The notes under the pieces are model-generated. The model made no database searches, was not told the origin of the DNA, and was given only the letters and a program-made list of their open reading frames with translations. A stretch of 41,496 bases of DNA from Mesorhizobium sp. (GTDB lineage Bacteria > Pseudomonadota > Alphaproteobacteria > Rhizobiales > Rhizobiaceae): positions 1-41,496 of the forward strand of contig NZ_JANJTZ010000020.1 of the NCBI RefSeq assembly GCF_024710845.1. The letters run 5' to 3'. Both the position numbers and the translations under genes were made by a program. Below, piece by piece: positions 33,476 to 41,496 of the stretch. Within the stretch, counting starts at the first letter, position 1. The number at the start of each line of letters is the position of its first letter.

Positions 33476-33539
33476 CCAAAATTACCAAATTGCATGCGAG
33501 GTCTGCGCCAGGCGCATGGGCGATGCGTCATTGCGTCAC

Positions 33540-33585
33540 TTGATTGGCCGGCGAACCGTCGGTATATGCTTTACGTAAACGTAAG
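33540..33585 (+). promoter_or_regulatory. merR promoter with overlapping operator
   Basis: TTGATT (33540-33545) and TATATG (33563-33568) are spaced by 17 bases and form a sound promoter. Directly after it lies CTTTACGTAAACGTAAG (33569-33585), whose reverse complement carries ACGTTTACGTAAA, the core shared with the sites at 18969-18989 and 34264-34299. A site just past the -10 element fits autorepression. Confidence 0.65.
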
Positions 33586-33714
33586 AACGCCACATTTGAC
33601 GCGCTCTTGAACTTTATCGTCAATCTGAGTGTGATTCGCCGGCCGCGGCGAAATACCTCTGTGCGTCGCATGGCGAAGTCGCCCGCCGCACTGCGAGCAA
33701 CGGACACAAGAACA

Positions 33715-34188
33715 ATGATGAAACTGGTCCTGGCGGGTGATCCCGCCGCGAATGCGTTTGAAACTGTTCCCACCCGGGCGTCTTCCGAGCAGGGCGACGA
33801 TCTCGCCCGCATCGGCGACATGGCCAAGGAGTTCGGCGTCACGCTGCGCACCTTGCGCTTCTATGAAGACAAGGGTCTCCTCAATCCCAAGCGTGAAGGC
33901 ACGACGCGTCTCTATACGCGCCGGGACCGGGCTCGCCTTCGCCTGATCCTGCTTGGCCGCAAGGTCGGCTTCACACTGCGCGACGTGAAGCAGATGATCG
34001 ACCTCTACGATCCGAAGGGCACCAACGCCAAGCAGCTCAAGGTCGTGCTCGACAAGTCCGAGAAGCAGATGGGCCGGCTGATCAAGCAGCGTCAGGAGCT
34101 GGACGAGGCGATCGACGATCTGACGAAAGTGATCGACACCGCGCGCAATACGTTGGCCAACCGCCAGCCGGTCGCCGCCAACGGCTGA
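33715..34188 (+). CDS. MerR-family transcriptional regulator of the beta-oxidation operon
   Basis: A 157-residue regulator. Residues ~30-100 form the MerR winged helix (ARIGDMAKEFGVTLRTLRFY, EDKGLLNPKREGTTRLYTRR and DRARLRLILLGRKVGF), followed by a long dimerisation coiled coil (KQLKVVLDKSEKQMGRLIKQ...). It has no cysteine metal site, so an acyl-CoA or similar ligand is more likely. The shape recalls the LiuR-type MerR regulators of acyl-CoA degradation (recalled, not searched). The start is set at ATG 33715 (ACAAGAACA before it); the upstream frame is excluded because it overlaps the operator. It lies at the head of the beta-oxidation operon, with its own operator in front. Confidence 0.8.
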   Translation: MMKLVLAGDPAANAFETVPTRASSEQGDDLARIGDMAKEFGVTLRTLRFYEDKGLLNPKREGTTRLYTRRDRARLRLILLGRKVGFTLRDVKQMIDLYDPKGTNAKQLKVVLDKSEKQMGRLIKQRQELDEAIDDLTKVIDTARNTLANRQPVAANG

Positions 34189-34221
34189 CCCTTCCTTCCT
34201 TCAGTTCAGCGGACTACTCTC

Positions 34222-34245
34222 ACGGCCGTCCTTCGGGGCGGCCGT
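34222..34245 (+). terminator. Terminator after the MerR gene
   Basis: ACGGCCG (34222-34228) pairs with CGGCCGT (34239-34245), with further pairing of CC/GG inside around loop TTC, and is followed by TCGATTTTGCG. It sits 33 bases past the MerR stop and upstream of the acyl-CoA dehydrogenase operator, which suggests merR and the operon are separate transcripts. Confidence 0.6.
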
Positions 34246-34263
34246 TCGATTTTGCGTGCGCGG

Positions 34264-34299
34264 GCAAATATTGACGTTTACGCAAACGTCAATATTTGC
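34264..34299 (+). promoter_or_regulatory. Perfect 16+4+16 inverted repeat, operator of the beta-oxidation operon
   Basis: GCAAATATTGACGTTT (34264-34279) and AAACGTCAATATTTGC (34284-34299) are exact reverse complements around ACGC. It contains the core ACGTTTACGCAAA seen also upstream of merR and of the nitronate monooxygenase gene. It lies 77 bases before the acyl-CoA dehydrogenase ATG and is not followed by a T-run. A TTTACG / TATAGC pair with 17-base spacing (34277-34305) overlaps it and may be the promoter. It is read as the binding site for the adjacent MerR regulator. Confidence 0.75.
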
Positions 34300-34376
34300 T
34301 ATAGCGACGCCAACAAGAGATCCCGCCATTCGGCTCGCTCGCCCGGTGGGACGCTGATCTGTCATTGGAGGATTTC

Positions 34377-36173
34377 ATGCCGACTTACCGCGCGCCGGTT
34401 CAGGATACGCTTTTTGTGTTGAACGACGTGCTCGGCTACGAGCGGTATTCCAACCTGCCGGGCTTCTCCGACGCCACGTCGGACGTTCTCGAGGCGATTC
34501 TTGCCGAAGGGGCGAAGCTCGCAGAGAACGTGATGCATCCGCTCAATCGCGTCGGCGACGAAGAAGGCTGCACCCGCCACGACGACGGTTCCGTCACGAC
34601 GCCGAAAGGCTTCAAGGAGGGGTTCGACGCCTATCGCGAGGGCGGCTGGCTCAGCCTCGCCATCCCGGCCGAATATGGCGGGCAGGGGCTGCCTTACACA
34701 GTGCACTCGGCCGTCGGCGAATACATGTCGTCCGCCAACATGGCGCTGATGATGTATCCGGGCCTGACCCAGGGCGCGATCGCCGCCATCCTTGCCCACG
34801 GCTCGGAGGAGCAGAAGCAGACCTATGTGCCCAAGATGGCCGAAGGCATCTGGACCGGCACGATGAACCTGACGGAGCCGCACTGCGGTACGGACCTCGG
34901 TCTGCTGCGCACCAAGGCCGTTCCGAACGGCGACGGCTCCTATGCCATCTCCGGACAGAAGATCTTCATCTCGGCCGGCGAGCACGACATGGCGGAGAAC
35001 ATCATCCATCTGGTACTCGCCCGCATCGAGGGTGCGCCGGAGGGCGTGAAAGGCATCTCGCTCTTCATCGTCCCCAAGTTCAACCTCGGCACGGATGGTT
35101 CGATCGGCGACCGCAACTCGGTTTCGTGCGGCTCGATCGAGGAGAAGATGGGCATCCACGGCAACTCGACCTGCGTCATGAACTATGACGGGGCCAAGGG
35201 CTTCCTGATCGGCGAGGCGAACGGCGGCCTCAAGGCGATGTTCGTAATGATGAACGAGGCGCGTCTCGGCGTCGGCCTCCAGGGTCTGTCTGTCTCCGAG
35301 ATCGCCTACCAGAACGCCGTCGCCTACGCGAAGGAGCGCATCCAGGGCCGCTCGCTGACGGGCGCCAAGGCCAAGGACAAGAAGGCCGACCCGATCATCG
35401 TCCACCCCGACATTCGCCGTAACCTGCTGACGATGAAGTCGTTCAACGAGGCCGGCCGCGCGCTGATCCTCTGGACGGCGCTCAAGTCCGACGTGGCGCA
35501 CCGTTCCGGAGATGATGCGGACCGCCAGGCGGCCGACGACCATCTCGGCCTGATGACGCCGATCATCAAGGGCGTGCTGACCGACAAGGGCTTCGACCAC
35601 GCCGTGATGGCGCAGCAGGTCTTCGGCGGTCACGGCTATATCGAAGAGCACGGCATGAGCCAGTTCGTGCGCGATGCGCGCATCGCCATGATCTATGAAG
35701 GCGCCAACGGCATCCAGGCGCTCGATCTCGTCGGCCGCAAGCTCGGCCTCAATGGTGGCCGCGCAGTCCAGGCCTTTTTCAAGGAGGTCGGCGAGTTCTG
35801 CGAGACGAACCGCTCCGACGAGAAGATGGCGCCCTACACCAAGGCGTTGAAGAAGGGCCTGAACGACCTTCAGGCCGCGACCATGTGGCTGGTGCAGAAC
35901 GGCATGTCCAACCCCGACAATGCGGGCGCCGCCTCGACCGACTACATGCATCTCTTCGGCCTCGTCGCGCTCGGCTACATGTGGGGCCAGATGGCGAAGA
36001 CCGCGCAGGCGAAGCTTGCCGAAGGCGCCAATGGCGCAGCATCGTTCTACGAGACGAAGCTCGTCACGGGCCGTTACTTCATGGAGCGCGTCATGCCCGA
36101 GACGTCCGCCCACCTTGCCCGCATCTCGACCGGCTCCGAGACGTTGATGAAGCTGCCGGCGGAGGCGTTCTAG
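34377..36173 (+). CDS. Acyl-CoA dehydrogenase with extended C-terminal domain
   Basis: A 598-residue FAD enzyme for the first oxidation step of beta-oxidation or a short/thio-acyl-CoA variant. It has ACAD motifs [49 protein letters not shown] and [20 protein letters not shown] followed by [16 protein letters not shown] with the catalytic Glu near residue 441. A C-terminal acyl-CoA dehydrogenase domain (about 460-598) makes it ~200 residues longer than simple ACADs; this FadE5/DmdC-like architecture also occurs in methylmercaptopropionyl-CoA dehydrogenases, so substrate is uncertain. ATG 34377 follows GGAGGATTTC. It is the first gene after the operator and heads the operon. Confidence 0.92.
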   Translation: MPTYRAPVQDTLFVLNDVLGYERYSNLPGFSDATSDVLEAILAEGAKLAENVMHPLNRVGDEEGCTRHDDGSVTTPKGFKEGFDAYREGGWLSLAIPAEYGGQGLPYTVHSAVGEYMSSANMALMMYPGLTQGAIAAILAHGSEEQKQTYVPKMAEGIWTGTMNLTEPHCGTDLGLLRTKAVPNGDGSYAISGQKIFISAGEHDMAENIIHLVLARIEGAPEGVKGISLFIVPKFNLGTDGSIGDRNSVSCGSIEEKMGIHGNSTCVMNYDGAKGFLIGEANGGLKAMFVMMNEARLGVGLQGLSVSEIAYQNAVAYAKERIQGRSLTGAKAKDKKADPIIVHPDIRRNLLTMKSFNEAGRALILWTALKSDVAHRSGDDADRQAADDHLGLMTPIIKGVLTDKGFDHAVMAQQVFGGHGYIEEHGMSQFVRDARIAMIYEGANGIQALDLVGRKLGLNGGRAVQAFFKEVGEFCETNRSDEKMAPYTKALKKGLNDLQAATMWLVQNGMSNPDNAGAASTDYMHLFGLVALGYMWGQMAKTAQAKLAEGANGAASFYETKLVTGRYFMERVMPETSAHLARISTGSETLMKLPAEAF

Positions 36174-36195
36174 GCGGATCGTGCCGCTTGCTTTT

Positions 36196-36209
36196 GTTCA
36201 AGCTTGAAC
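36196..36209 (+). promoter_or_regulatory. Perfect 14-bp palindrome between the two dehydrogenase genes
   Basis: GTTCAAGCTTGAAC (36196-36209) is fully self-complementary and is followed by TATAAA (36210-36215). It lies in the 64-bp gap before the second acyl-CoA dehydrogenase gene. It may be an operator for an internal promoter; the binding protein is unknown and it does not resemble the MerR core. Confidence 0.45.
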
Positions 36210-36237
36210 TATAAACCGTCTGCCTGGAGGAAACGCA

Positions 36238-37410
36238 GTGGCCGCAGATCCCGCAACCGTTCTGGACCTTCCCAAGCCGCGTTGGGCGACCGACGACGTC
36301 GCCATGCTCTACGACATGGCGGCGCGCTTCCTTTCCGAGGAGATCGCGCCGCGCTACGACGAGTTCGAGAAGGCAGAGATCTTCGACCGCAAGAGCTGGA
36401 CGAAAGCGGGCGAAGCCGGACTGCTCTGTGCGTCGATGCCCGAGGAATACGGCGGCTCCGGCGGAACCTTCGCGCATGAGAGCGCAATCATCGAGGCGAT
36501 CAGTCATGTCGGCGTCGACGGTTTCGGCATCGCGCTGCACAACTCGATCGTCGCGCCCTACATCCTCCACTACGGCTCCGAGGAGCAGAAGAAGCGCTGG
36601 CTGCCGAGGATGGCGACCGGCGAGCTGATCGGCGCCATCGCGATGACCGAACCGGGCGCCGGCTCCGACCTGCAGGGCGTCAAGACGCGGGCGGACAAGG
36701 ACGGCAACCAGTACCGGATCAACGGCTCGAAGACCTTCATCACCAACGGCCAGTTGGCGAACCTGATCATCGTCGTTACCAAGACCGATCCGTCCAAGGG
36801 CGCCAAGGGCACCTCTTTGATCGTTGTCGAAACCGACGAGGTCGAGGGTTTCGAGCGTGGCCGCAACCTCGACAAGATCGGTCTCAAGTCCAACGACACG
36901 TCGGAACTGTTCTTCAACGATGTCCGCGTGCCGACCGCCAACCTGCTCGGCCACGAGGAAGGGCAGGGTTTCGTCCAGCTGATGCAGCAATTGCCCCAGG
37001 AGCGGCTGCAGATCGGCACGACCGCGATCGCGGTGATCGAGCGGGCGCTGGCGCTGACGATCGACTATGTCAAGGAGCGCAAGGCCTTCGGCAAGTCGAT
37101 CCTGGAGTTCCAGAATACCCAGTTCAAGCTGGCGGAACTCAAGACGGAAGCCACTGTCGGCCGCGTTTTCTACAACAACTGCGTCGACCGCCACATCAAT
37201 GGCGGCCTGGACCCTGTGACGGCCTCGATGGCGAAATACTGGCTGTCCGATCTTCAGGGCAAGGTCGTCGATCAGTGCCTGCAGCTGTTCGGCGGTTACG
37301 GCTACATGAACGAGTATCCGATCGCCCGCATGTATCGCGACGCCCGCGTGCAGCGTATCTATGGCGGCACCAACGAGATAATGAAGGTTCTGATCGCCCG
37401 GAGCCTGTGA
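36238..37410 (+). CDS. Acyl-CoA dehydrogenase
   Basis: A 390-residue standard acyl-CoA dehydrogenase. The FAD-binding signature IGAIAMTEPGAGSDLQGVKT, the SKTFITNGQLA strand, LPQERLQIGTTAIAVIERAL then QTQ-type FQNTQFKLAEL, and the terminal QLFGGYGYMNEYPIARMYRD are clear. The catalytic base is Glu380 in IYGGTNEIMK. It should oxidise a short or medium-chain acyl-CoA; the substrate cannot be fixed. It starts with GTG at 36238, with GGAGGAAACGCA in front; no other in-frame start fits the length. It follows the larger dehydrogenase by 64 bp, and the OsmC gene begins seven bases after its stop. Confidence 0.93.
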   Translation: MAADPATVLDLPKPRWATDDVAMLYDMAARFLSEEIAPRYDEFEKAEIFDRKSWTKAGEAGLLCASMPEEYGGSGGTFAHESAIIEAISHVGVDGFGIALHNSIVAPYILHYGSEEQKKRWLPRMATGELIGAIAMTEPGAGSDLQGVKTRADKDGNQYRINGSKTFITNGQLANLIIVVTKTDPSKGAKGTSLIVVETDEVEGFERGRNLDKIGLKSNDTSELFFNDVRVPTANLLGHEEGQGFVQLMQQLPQERLQIGTTAIAVIERALALTIDYVKERKAFGKSILEFQNTQFKLAELKTEATVGRVFYNNCVDRHINGGLDPVTASMAKYWLSDLQGKVVDQCLQLFGGYGYMNEYPIARMYRDARVQRIYGGTNEIMKVLIARSL

Positions 37411-37417
37411 GGTCTGC

Positions 37418-37873
37418 ATGTCGAAGCACGTCGCGACGTTACGCTGGAGCCCGGACGAGGGCGACCACTTCACCCTCGGCCGCTATTCGCGGGTGCATGA
37501 GATCGCCTTCGACGGCGGCACCACCGTGATGGCATCGCCTTCGCCGACGATCGTGCGCGAACCTTTCTCCAACCCGGTCGGTGTCGATCCGGAAGAGATG
37601 TTCGTCGCCTCGATCGCCTCCTGCCACATGCTGTGGTTTCTGGATTTCGCCCGACGCGCGAAGGTTGAGGTCCTGTCCTACGAGGACAATGCCGAGGGCC
37701 TTCTCGAAAAGACCGCCGACGGGCGAACCTGGATCACGAAGGTGACGCTGCGCCCGAAGGTCGAGATATCCGGCGACGCCGGCGACCTCGACGCGATCCA
37801 CCACCAGGCGCACGAGGCCTGTTTCATCGCCAATTCGGTGAAGACCGAGATTACCGTCGAGCCGGCCGCCTGA
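37418..37873 (+). CDS. OsmC-family protein
   Basis: A 151-residue OsmC/Ohr-fold protein. The two conserved cysteines are present: Cys69 in ASIASCHMLWFLDFA and Cys135 in EACFIANSVKTEI, the pair that reduces organic hydroperoxides in this family. The N-terminal domain with GVDPEEMFV is intact. In a beta-oxidation operon it may protect against lipid peroxides or act as a thioesterase-like helper; both are inference. ATG 37418 is seven bases after the dehydrogenase stop and overlaps its message. The gene ends 65 bp before the thiolase. Confidence 0.9.
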   Translation: MSKHVATLRWSPDEGDHFTLGRYSRVHEIAFDGGTTVMASPSPTIVREPFSNPVGVDPEEMFVASIASCHMLWFLDFARRAKVEVLSYEDNAEGLLEKTADGRTWITKVTLRPKVEISGDAGDLDAIHHQAHEACFIANSVKTEITVEPAA

Positions 37874-37938
37874 TCCGCCAGCCGATGCAATGCCTGCCGC
37901 CGCCCGGTGCGGCGCAATGAGAAAACTGGAGCAAGGAA

Positions 37939-39147
37939 ATGGCTGAGGTTTATGTCTACGACGCCGTCCGCACCCCTCGCGGGCGCGGCAAGAAGGACGG
38001 CTCCCTGCACGAGGTGCCGGCGGTGCGTCTGGCGGCCAAAGTTCTGGAAGCCGTGCGCGACCGCAACGAGCTCGACACGGGCACGGTCGACGACATCATC
38101 TTCGGCTGCGTCGACCCGGTCGGCGAGGCGGGCTCCGTCATCCCGCGTGCAGCGACCTTCGAGGCCGGCTACGACACCAAGGCACCAGGCATCCAGCTCT
38201 CGCGCTTCTGCGCCTCGGGGCTCGACGCCATCAATCTCGGCGCGGCGAAGATCGCGGCCGGCCAGGACGAGATCGTCATATCGGGCGGCGTCGAATCGAT
38301 GTCGCGCGTCGGCATGGGCATGTCGGGCGGCGCCTGGTTCATGGACCCGTCTATCGGCCTGCCGTCCTACTTCGTGCCGCAGGGTGTCTCGGCCGACGTG
38401 ATCGCGACGAAATACGGCTTCTCCCGCGACGACGTCGACGCCTATGCGGTCGAGAGCCAGAAGCGCGCGGCGAAGGCCTGGGAAAAGGGCTACTTCAAGA
38501 ACTCGGTCGTGCCGATCAAGGACCAGAACGGCCTGACCATCCTCGACCATGACGAGCACATGCGTCCCTCGACCGACATGCAGTCGCTCGCTTCGCTCAA
38601 TCCGTCATTCACCATCCCCGGCGAGATGGGCGGATTCGATGCGGTTGCCATCCAGCGCTATCCGGAACTGGAGGAAGTCAACCACGTCCACCACGCCGGC
38701 AACTCGTCCGGCATCGTCGACGGCGCCGCGGCCGTGCTGCTCGGTTCGAAGAAGGGCGGCAAGTCGATGGATCTGAAGCCTCGCGCACGCATCCGCGCCT
38801 TCACCAACATCGGCTCGGAGCCGGCGATCATGCTGACGGGTCCGGTCGACGTGACGGAAAAGCTGCTCAAGCGGGCGAAGATGAAGATCGAGGACATCGA
38901 TCTGTTCGAGCTCAACGAGGCCTTCGCCTCGGTCGTGCTGCGATTCATGCAGGCCTTCGAGGTCGACCACGCGAAGATGAACGTCAATGGCGGCGCGATC
39001 GCGATGGGTCATCCGCTCGGCGCCACCGGCGCGATGATCTTCGGCACCGTACTCGACGAACTCGAGCGCCGCGACCTCAACACGGCGCTCATCACGCTGT
39101 GCATCGGCGCCGGCATGGGCACCGCGACGATCATCGAACGCGTCTGA
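37939..39147 (+). CDS. fadA: Acetyl-CoA acetyltransferase / 3-ketoacyl-CoA thiolase
   Basis: This 402-residue thiolase cleaves 3-ketoacyl-CoA to acetyl-CoA in the last step of beta-oxidation. The active-site residues are Cys91 in [12 protein letters not shown], His358 in [18 protein letters not shown] and Cys388 in TLCIGAGMG. Other family marks are [17 protein letters not shown] at the N-terminus and [18 protein letters not shown] precedes ATG 37939. The FadB-type gene follows 23 bp later, and the order fadA-fadB is unlike the common fadBA but frequent in alphaproteobacteria. The two probably form one complex. Confidence 0.93.
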   Translation: MAEVYVYDAVRTPRGRGKKDGSLHEVPAVRLAAKVLEAVRDRNELDTGTVDDIIFGCVDPVGEAGSVIPRAATFEAGYDTKAPGIQLSRFCASGLDAINLGAAKIAAGQDEIVISGGVESMSRVGMGMSGGAWFMDPSIGLPSYFVPQGVSADVIATKYGFSRDDVDAYAVESQKRAAKAWEKGYFKNSVVPIKDQNGLTILDHDEHMRPSTDMQSLASLNPSFTIPGEMGGFDAVAIQRYPELEEVNHVHHAGNSSGIVDGAAAVLLGSKKGGKSMDLKPRARIRAFTNIGSEPAIMLTGPVDVTEKLLKRAKMKIEDIDLFELNEAFASVVLRFMQAFEVDHAKMNVNGGAIAMGHPLGATGAMIFGTVLDELERRDLNTALITLCIGAGMGTATIIERV

Positions 39148-39170
39148 TTTCGACCCGAGGAGAACGAAAA

Positions 39171-41390
39171 ATGGCTAACTACAACAACTTCAAGGTCGAA
39201 ACCGACTCCGACGGCATCGCACTCGTCACCTGGGACATGCCCGGACGTTCGATGAACGTATTCACCGAGGAGGTGATGCGCGAGCTCGACAAGATCGTCG
39301 ATCAGGTCGCGGGCGATGCGGCGATCAAGGGCGCGGTCGTTACCTCCGGTAAGGACAGCTTCTCGGGCGGCGCCGATCTCACCATGCTGCAGCGCATGCT
39401 GGGCGTCTTCGCCAAGGAGAAGCTGAAGGACGCGGACAAGGCGACGAAGGACCTGTTCGACAATGCCGGCTACATGAGCAAGCTGTTCCGCAAGCTCGAG
39501 ACCTGCGGCAAGGCGTGGGTCTCGGCGATCAACGGCACCTGCATGGGCGGCGCGTTCGAACTGTCGTTGTCCTGCCACGCCCGCGTCGCCGCTGACTCGG
39601 ACAAGGTCAAGATGGCCCTGCCGGAGATCAAGGTCGGCCTGTTCCCGGGCGCCGGCGGCACCCAGCGCGTGCCGCGGCTTGCGGACACGCAGGCCGCGCT
39701 TCAGATGCTGACCTCGGGCCAGAACCTGTCGCCCGCCAAGGCCAAGTCGATGAACCTGATCACGGCGGTCGCTCCGGCCGACAAGCTGATCGACGCCGCC
39801 AAGGACCTGATCAAGGGCGGGCTGAAGCCGGTGCAGCCGTGGGACGAGAAGGGCTTCAAGCTGCCCGGGGGCCCGGTCTATTCGGCGGCCGGCGCCAACC
39901 TCTGGCCGCCGGCTATCGCTATCCTGCGCCGCGAGACCTACGGCAACTATCCAGCGGCGTCGGCGATCCTGAAATGCGTCTATGAGGGGCTGCTCGTGCC
40001 CTTCGACACGGCGCTCAGGATCGAGCAGCGCTACTTCACCGAGGTCATGCAGACCACAGAGGCGGCGATGATGATCCGCTCGCTGTTCGTGTCGCTGCAG
40101 GAGCTCAACAAGGGCGCGCGCCGTCCCGAAGGCGTGCCTGAGACGAAGTTCAAGAAGATCGGCGTGCTCGGCGCCGGATTCATGGGCGCCGGCATCGCTT
40201 ATGTCACCGCGCAGGCGGGCATTCCGGTTGTGCTCATCGACCGCGACGTTCCCGCGGCCGAGAAGGGCAAGGCGCATTCGGCCGGGCTGATGGACGGGCT
40301 GATCAAGAAGGGCCGCGCCACGCCCGAGAAGAAGGAGCAGCTCCTGTCGCTCATCACCGCCACGGATGATTACGCGCAGCTTGACGGCTGTGACATGATC
40401 GTGGAGGCCGTGTTCGAGGACTCTGAGATCAAGAAGAGCGTGACCGAGAAGGCGGAAGCCGTCCTGTCGAAGGATGCGATCTTCGCGTCCAACACCTCGA
40501 CGATCCCGATCACCTCGCTGGCGCTCAACTCCAAGCGGCCGAAGAATTTCGTCGGCATCCACTTCTTCTCGCCCGTCGACAAGATGATGCTGGTCGAGAT
40601 CATCCTCGGCAAGAAGACGGGCGACAAGGCCGTCGCCATGGCGATCGACTATGTCCGCGCCATCAAGAAGACGCCGATCGTCGTCAACGACACACGCGGC
40701 TTCTACGTCAACCGCTGCGTGCTGCGCTACATGTCGGAAGCCTATCAGATGCTGATCGAGGGCGTACCGCCGGCGATGATCGAGAACGCGGCCAAGATGG
40801 CCGGCATGCCAGTCGGCCCGCTCGCGCTGACCGACGAGACCGCGATCGACCTCGCCCAGAAGATCATGAAGCAGACTGCGCGGGACCTCGGCGAAAAGGC
40901 CGTCGACCAGAACCAGTTCGCGCTGATCAACACGATGGTCGACACGCACGGCCGCTTCGGCCGCAAGAACGGCAAGGGCTTCTACGACTATCCGGCGAAG
41001 CCCGCGAAGAAGAAGCTCTGGCCCGGCCTCAAGGACCTCTACAAGCAGCAGGACCCGGACAAGATCGACGTCGAGGTGCTGAAGCAGCGCTTCCTCGTGA
41101 CGATCGCGCTGGAAGCCGCCCGTGTGATGGAGGAAGGGATCGTCGTCGACCCGCGGGAGGCCGACGTCGGCTCGATCCTGGCGTTCGGCTTCGCCCCCTA
41201 TATCGGCGGGGCGCTGTCCTACATCGACGGCATGGGGGCGAAGGCCTTTGTCAAGCTCGCCAAGGATCTGCAGAAGCAGTACGGCAAGCAGTTCAAGGCG
41301 CCGAAGCTTCTCGTCGACATGGCCGACAAGGGCGAAACCTTCTACCAGCGCTTCAACCCCTACAAGGGCGAAGCGAAGAAGGCGGCTTAG
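39171..41390 (+). CDS. fadJ: Multifunctional enoyl-CoA hydratase / 3-hydroxyacyl-CoA dehydrogenase (FadB/FadJ type)
   Basis: A 739-residue bifunctional enzyme for steps two and three of beta-oxidation. Residues 1-~300 are a crotonase domain with the oxyanion [16 protein letters not shown] (MGGAFELSL) and a second catalytic Glu in [19 protein letters not shown]. From ~325 the Rossmann domain starts with [13 protein letters not shown]; the dehydrogenase catalytic His is in [11 protein letters not shown] (about residue 463). The C-terminal domains run to 739, with [13 protein letters not shown] and [13 protein letters not shown]. Assignment as FadB or FadJ is uncertain; the gene follows the thiolase. 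ATG 39171 follows GAGGAGAACGAAAA. A strong hairpin follows 18 bases after its stop. Confidence 0.94.
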   Translation: MANYNNFKVETDSDGIALVTWDMPGRSMNVFTEEVMRELDKIVDQVAGDAAIKGAVVTSGKDSFSGGADLTMLQRMLGVFAKEKLKDADKATKDLFDNAGYMSKLFRKLETCGKAWVSAINGTCMGGAFELSLSCHARVAADSDKVKMALPEIKVGLFPGAGGTQRVPRLADTQAALQMLTSGQNLSPAKAKSMNLITAVAPADKLIDAAKDLIKGGLKPVQPWDEKGFKLPGGPVYSAAGANLWPPAIAILRRETYGNYPAASAILKCVYEGLLVPFDTALRIEQRYFTEVMQTTEAAMMIRSLFVSLQELNKGARRPEGVPETKFKKIGVLGAGFMGAGIAYVTAQAGIPVVLIDRDVPAAEKGKAHSAGLMDGLIKKGRATPEKKEQLLSLITATDDYAQLDGCDMIVEAVFEDSEIKKSVTEKAEAVLSKDAIFASNTSTIPITSLALNSKRPKNFVGIHFFSPVDKMMLVEIILGKKTGDKAVAMAIDYVRAIKKTPIVVNDTRGFYVNRCVLRYMSEAYQMLIEGVPPAMIENAAKMAGMPVGPLALTDETAIDLAQKIMKQTARDLGEKAVDQNQFALINTMVDTHGRFGRKNGKGFYDYPAKPAKKKLWPGLKDLYKQQDPDKIDVEVLKQRFLVTIALEAARVMEEGIVVDPREADVGSILAFGFAPYIGGALSYIDGMGAKAFVKLAKDLQKQYGKQFKAPKLLVDMADKGETFYQRFNPYKGEAKKAA

Positions 41391-41407
41391 CCAACAGCAA
41401 CATTCCA

Positions 41408-41469
41408 CCGGCCCGCTGCCGTCGCCGCCTCTCCGCGTCGAGGAGGAGCGCGCGACGGCAGCGGGCCGG
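41408..41469 (+). terminator. 17-bp GC-rich inverted repeat at the end of the beta-oxidation operon
   Basis: CCGGCCCGCTGCCGTCG (41408-41424) pairs exactly with CGACGGCAGCGGGCCGG (41453-41469) around a 28-base loop that is itself GC-rich. It begins 18 bases after the fadJ stop. No T-run follows before the window ends, so it may be an mRNA-stabilising structure, a factor-dependent terminator or part of a repeat family rather than a standard rho-independent terminator. Confidence 0.6.
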
Positions 41470-41496
41470 GGGGCCGTGGGAGTCTCGGAGCGCGCC

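Larger units (their letters stand above)
33268..33714. other. Intergenic region between the PodJ-like and MerR genes
   Basis: This 447-bp stretch has no credible gene; the reading frame that runs into the MerR gene overlaps its operator and is not coding-like here. It contains GANTC sites at 33331 and 33378, a CtrA-like TTAA-N7-TTTA motif, the merR promoter at 33540-33568 and its operator at 33569-33585. The bases around 33450-33490 are clearly AT-richer than the rest. Nothing else is recognised. Confidence 0.7.

Noticed and set aside
33544-33714. MerR protein starting at 33544
   Set aside because: This would put the operator and the -10 element of its own promoter inside or against the coding region; the extra residues do not look like the family.
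34264-34299. The perfect inverted repeat as a rho-independent terminator of merR
   Set aside because: It lacks a T-run, contains the operator core seen at two other promoters, and a better terminator lies just upstream at 34222-34245.
39009-41408. A 799-codon minus-strand frame opposite fadJ
   Set aside because: Fully covered by fadJ with all its motifs; composition is that of a reverse-frame shadow.

Overview
The window is about 41.5 kb of GC-rich DNA that reads like the chromosome of a Rhizobiales alphaproteobacterium, probably Mesorhizobium/Aminobacter-like. This placement is inferred from gene content and protein style: a PodJ-like polar protein, a TIGR02186 plus TauE/SafE pair, a DUF3768 remnant, MocR and MttB-like proteins, and dense GC-rich coding. 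No database search was done.

Left edge (1-2065): the inner right end of an integrated element. It holds the right end of an IS66-family insertion sequence (to 140) sitting in a DUF3768 gene, a small hypothetical gene with a terminator, and a P4-type tyrosine integrase pointing left. The element ends at a tRNA 3'-end fragment (2038-2065) that looks like an attachment-site repeat. Core chromosome appears to start there.

2086-8528 (minus strand): a small ABM-type monooxygenase, then a dipeptide ABC transporter operon (dppA-B-C-x-D-F order of transcription). An unrelated one-helix membrane protein lies between the permease and ATPase genes, and a strong hairpin lies between dppA and dppB.

8812-16240: a FadD-type acyl-CoA ligase with a histone H1-like Ala/Lys/Pro N-terminal extension of about 160 residues; a small conserved-looking protein and a coupled alpha/beta hydrolase; pgi with a coupled HAD phosphatase gene; and a MocR-type (GntR plus aminotransferase) regulator.

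16381-20318: a non-pyrrolysine MttB-like methyltransferase, a nitronate monooxygenase-like flavoprotein, and a membrane-anchored protein of unknown function.

20333-27241: a nucleic-acid repair cluster of ATP-dependent DNA ligase, metallo-beta-lactamase exonuclease, Lhr-type helicase and metallophosphoesterase. It is split into two divergent arms, with a TPR-methyltransferase placed first on the plus-strand arm.

27238-33267 (minus strand): a tight DUF3429 / TIGR02186 / TauE-SafE operon, probably sulfur-anion export, and a 1214-residue PodJ-like polar localisation protein.

33540-41469: a MerR-family regulator followed by a beta-oxidation operon (two acyl-CoA dehydrogenases, OsmC-like protein, thiolase, FadB-type trifunctional-like enzyme) ending in a 17-bp GC-rich hairpin. 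The same operator core, ACGTTTACGYAMA, occurs before the MerR gene, before the first dehydrogenase (as part of a 16+4+16 perfect inverted repeat) and, 14 kb away, before the nitronate monooxygenase gene. This suggests a small regulon tying that flavoprotein to acyl-CoA catabolism.
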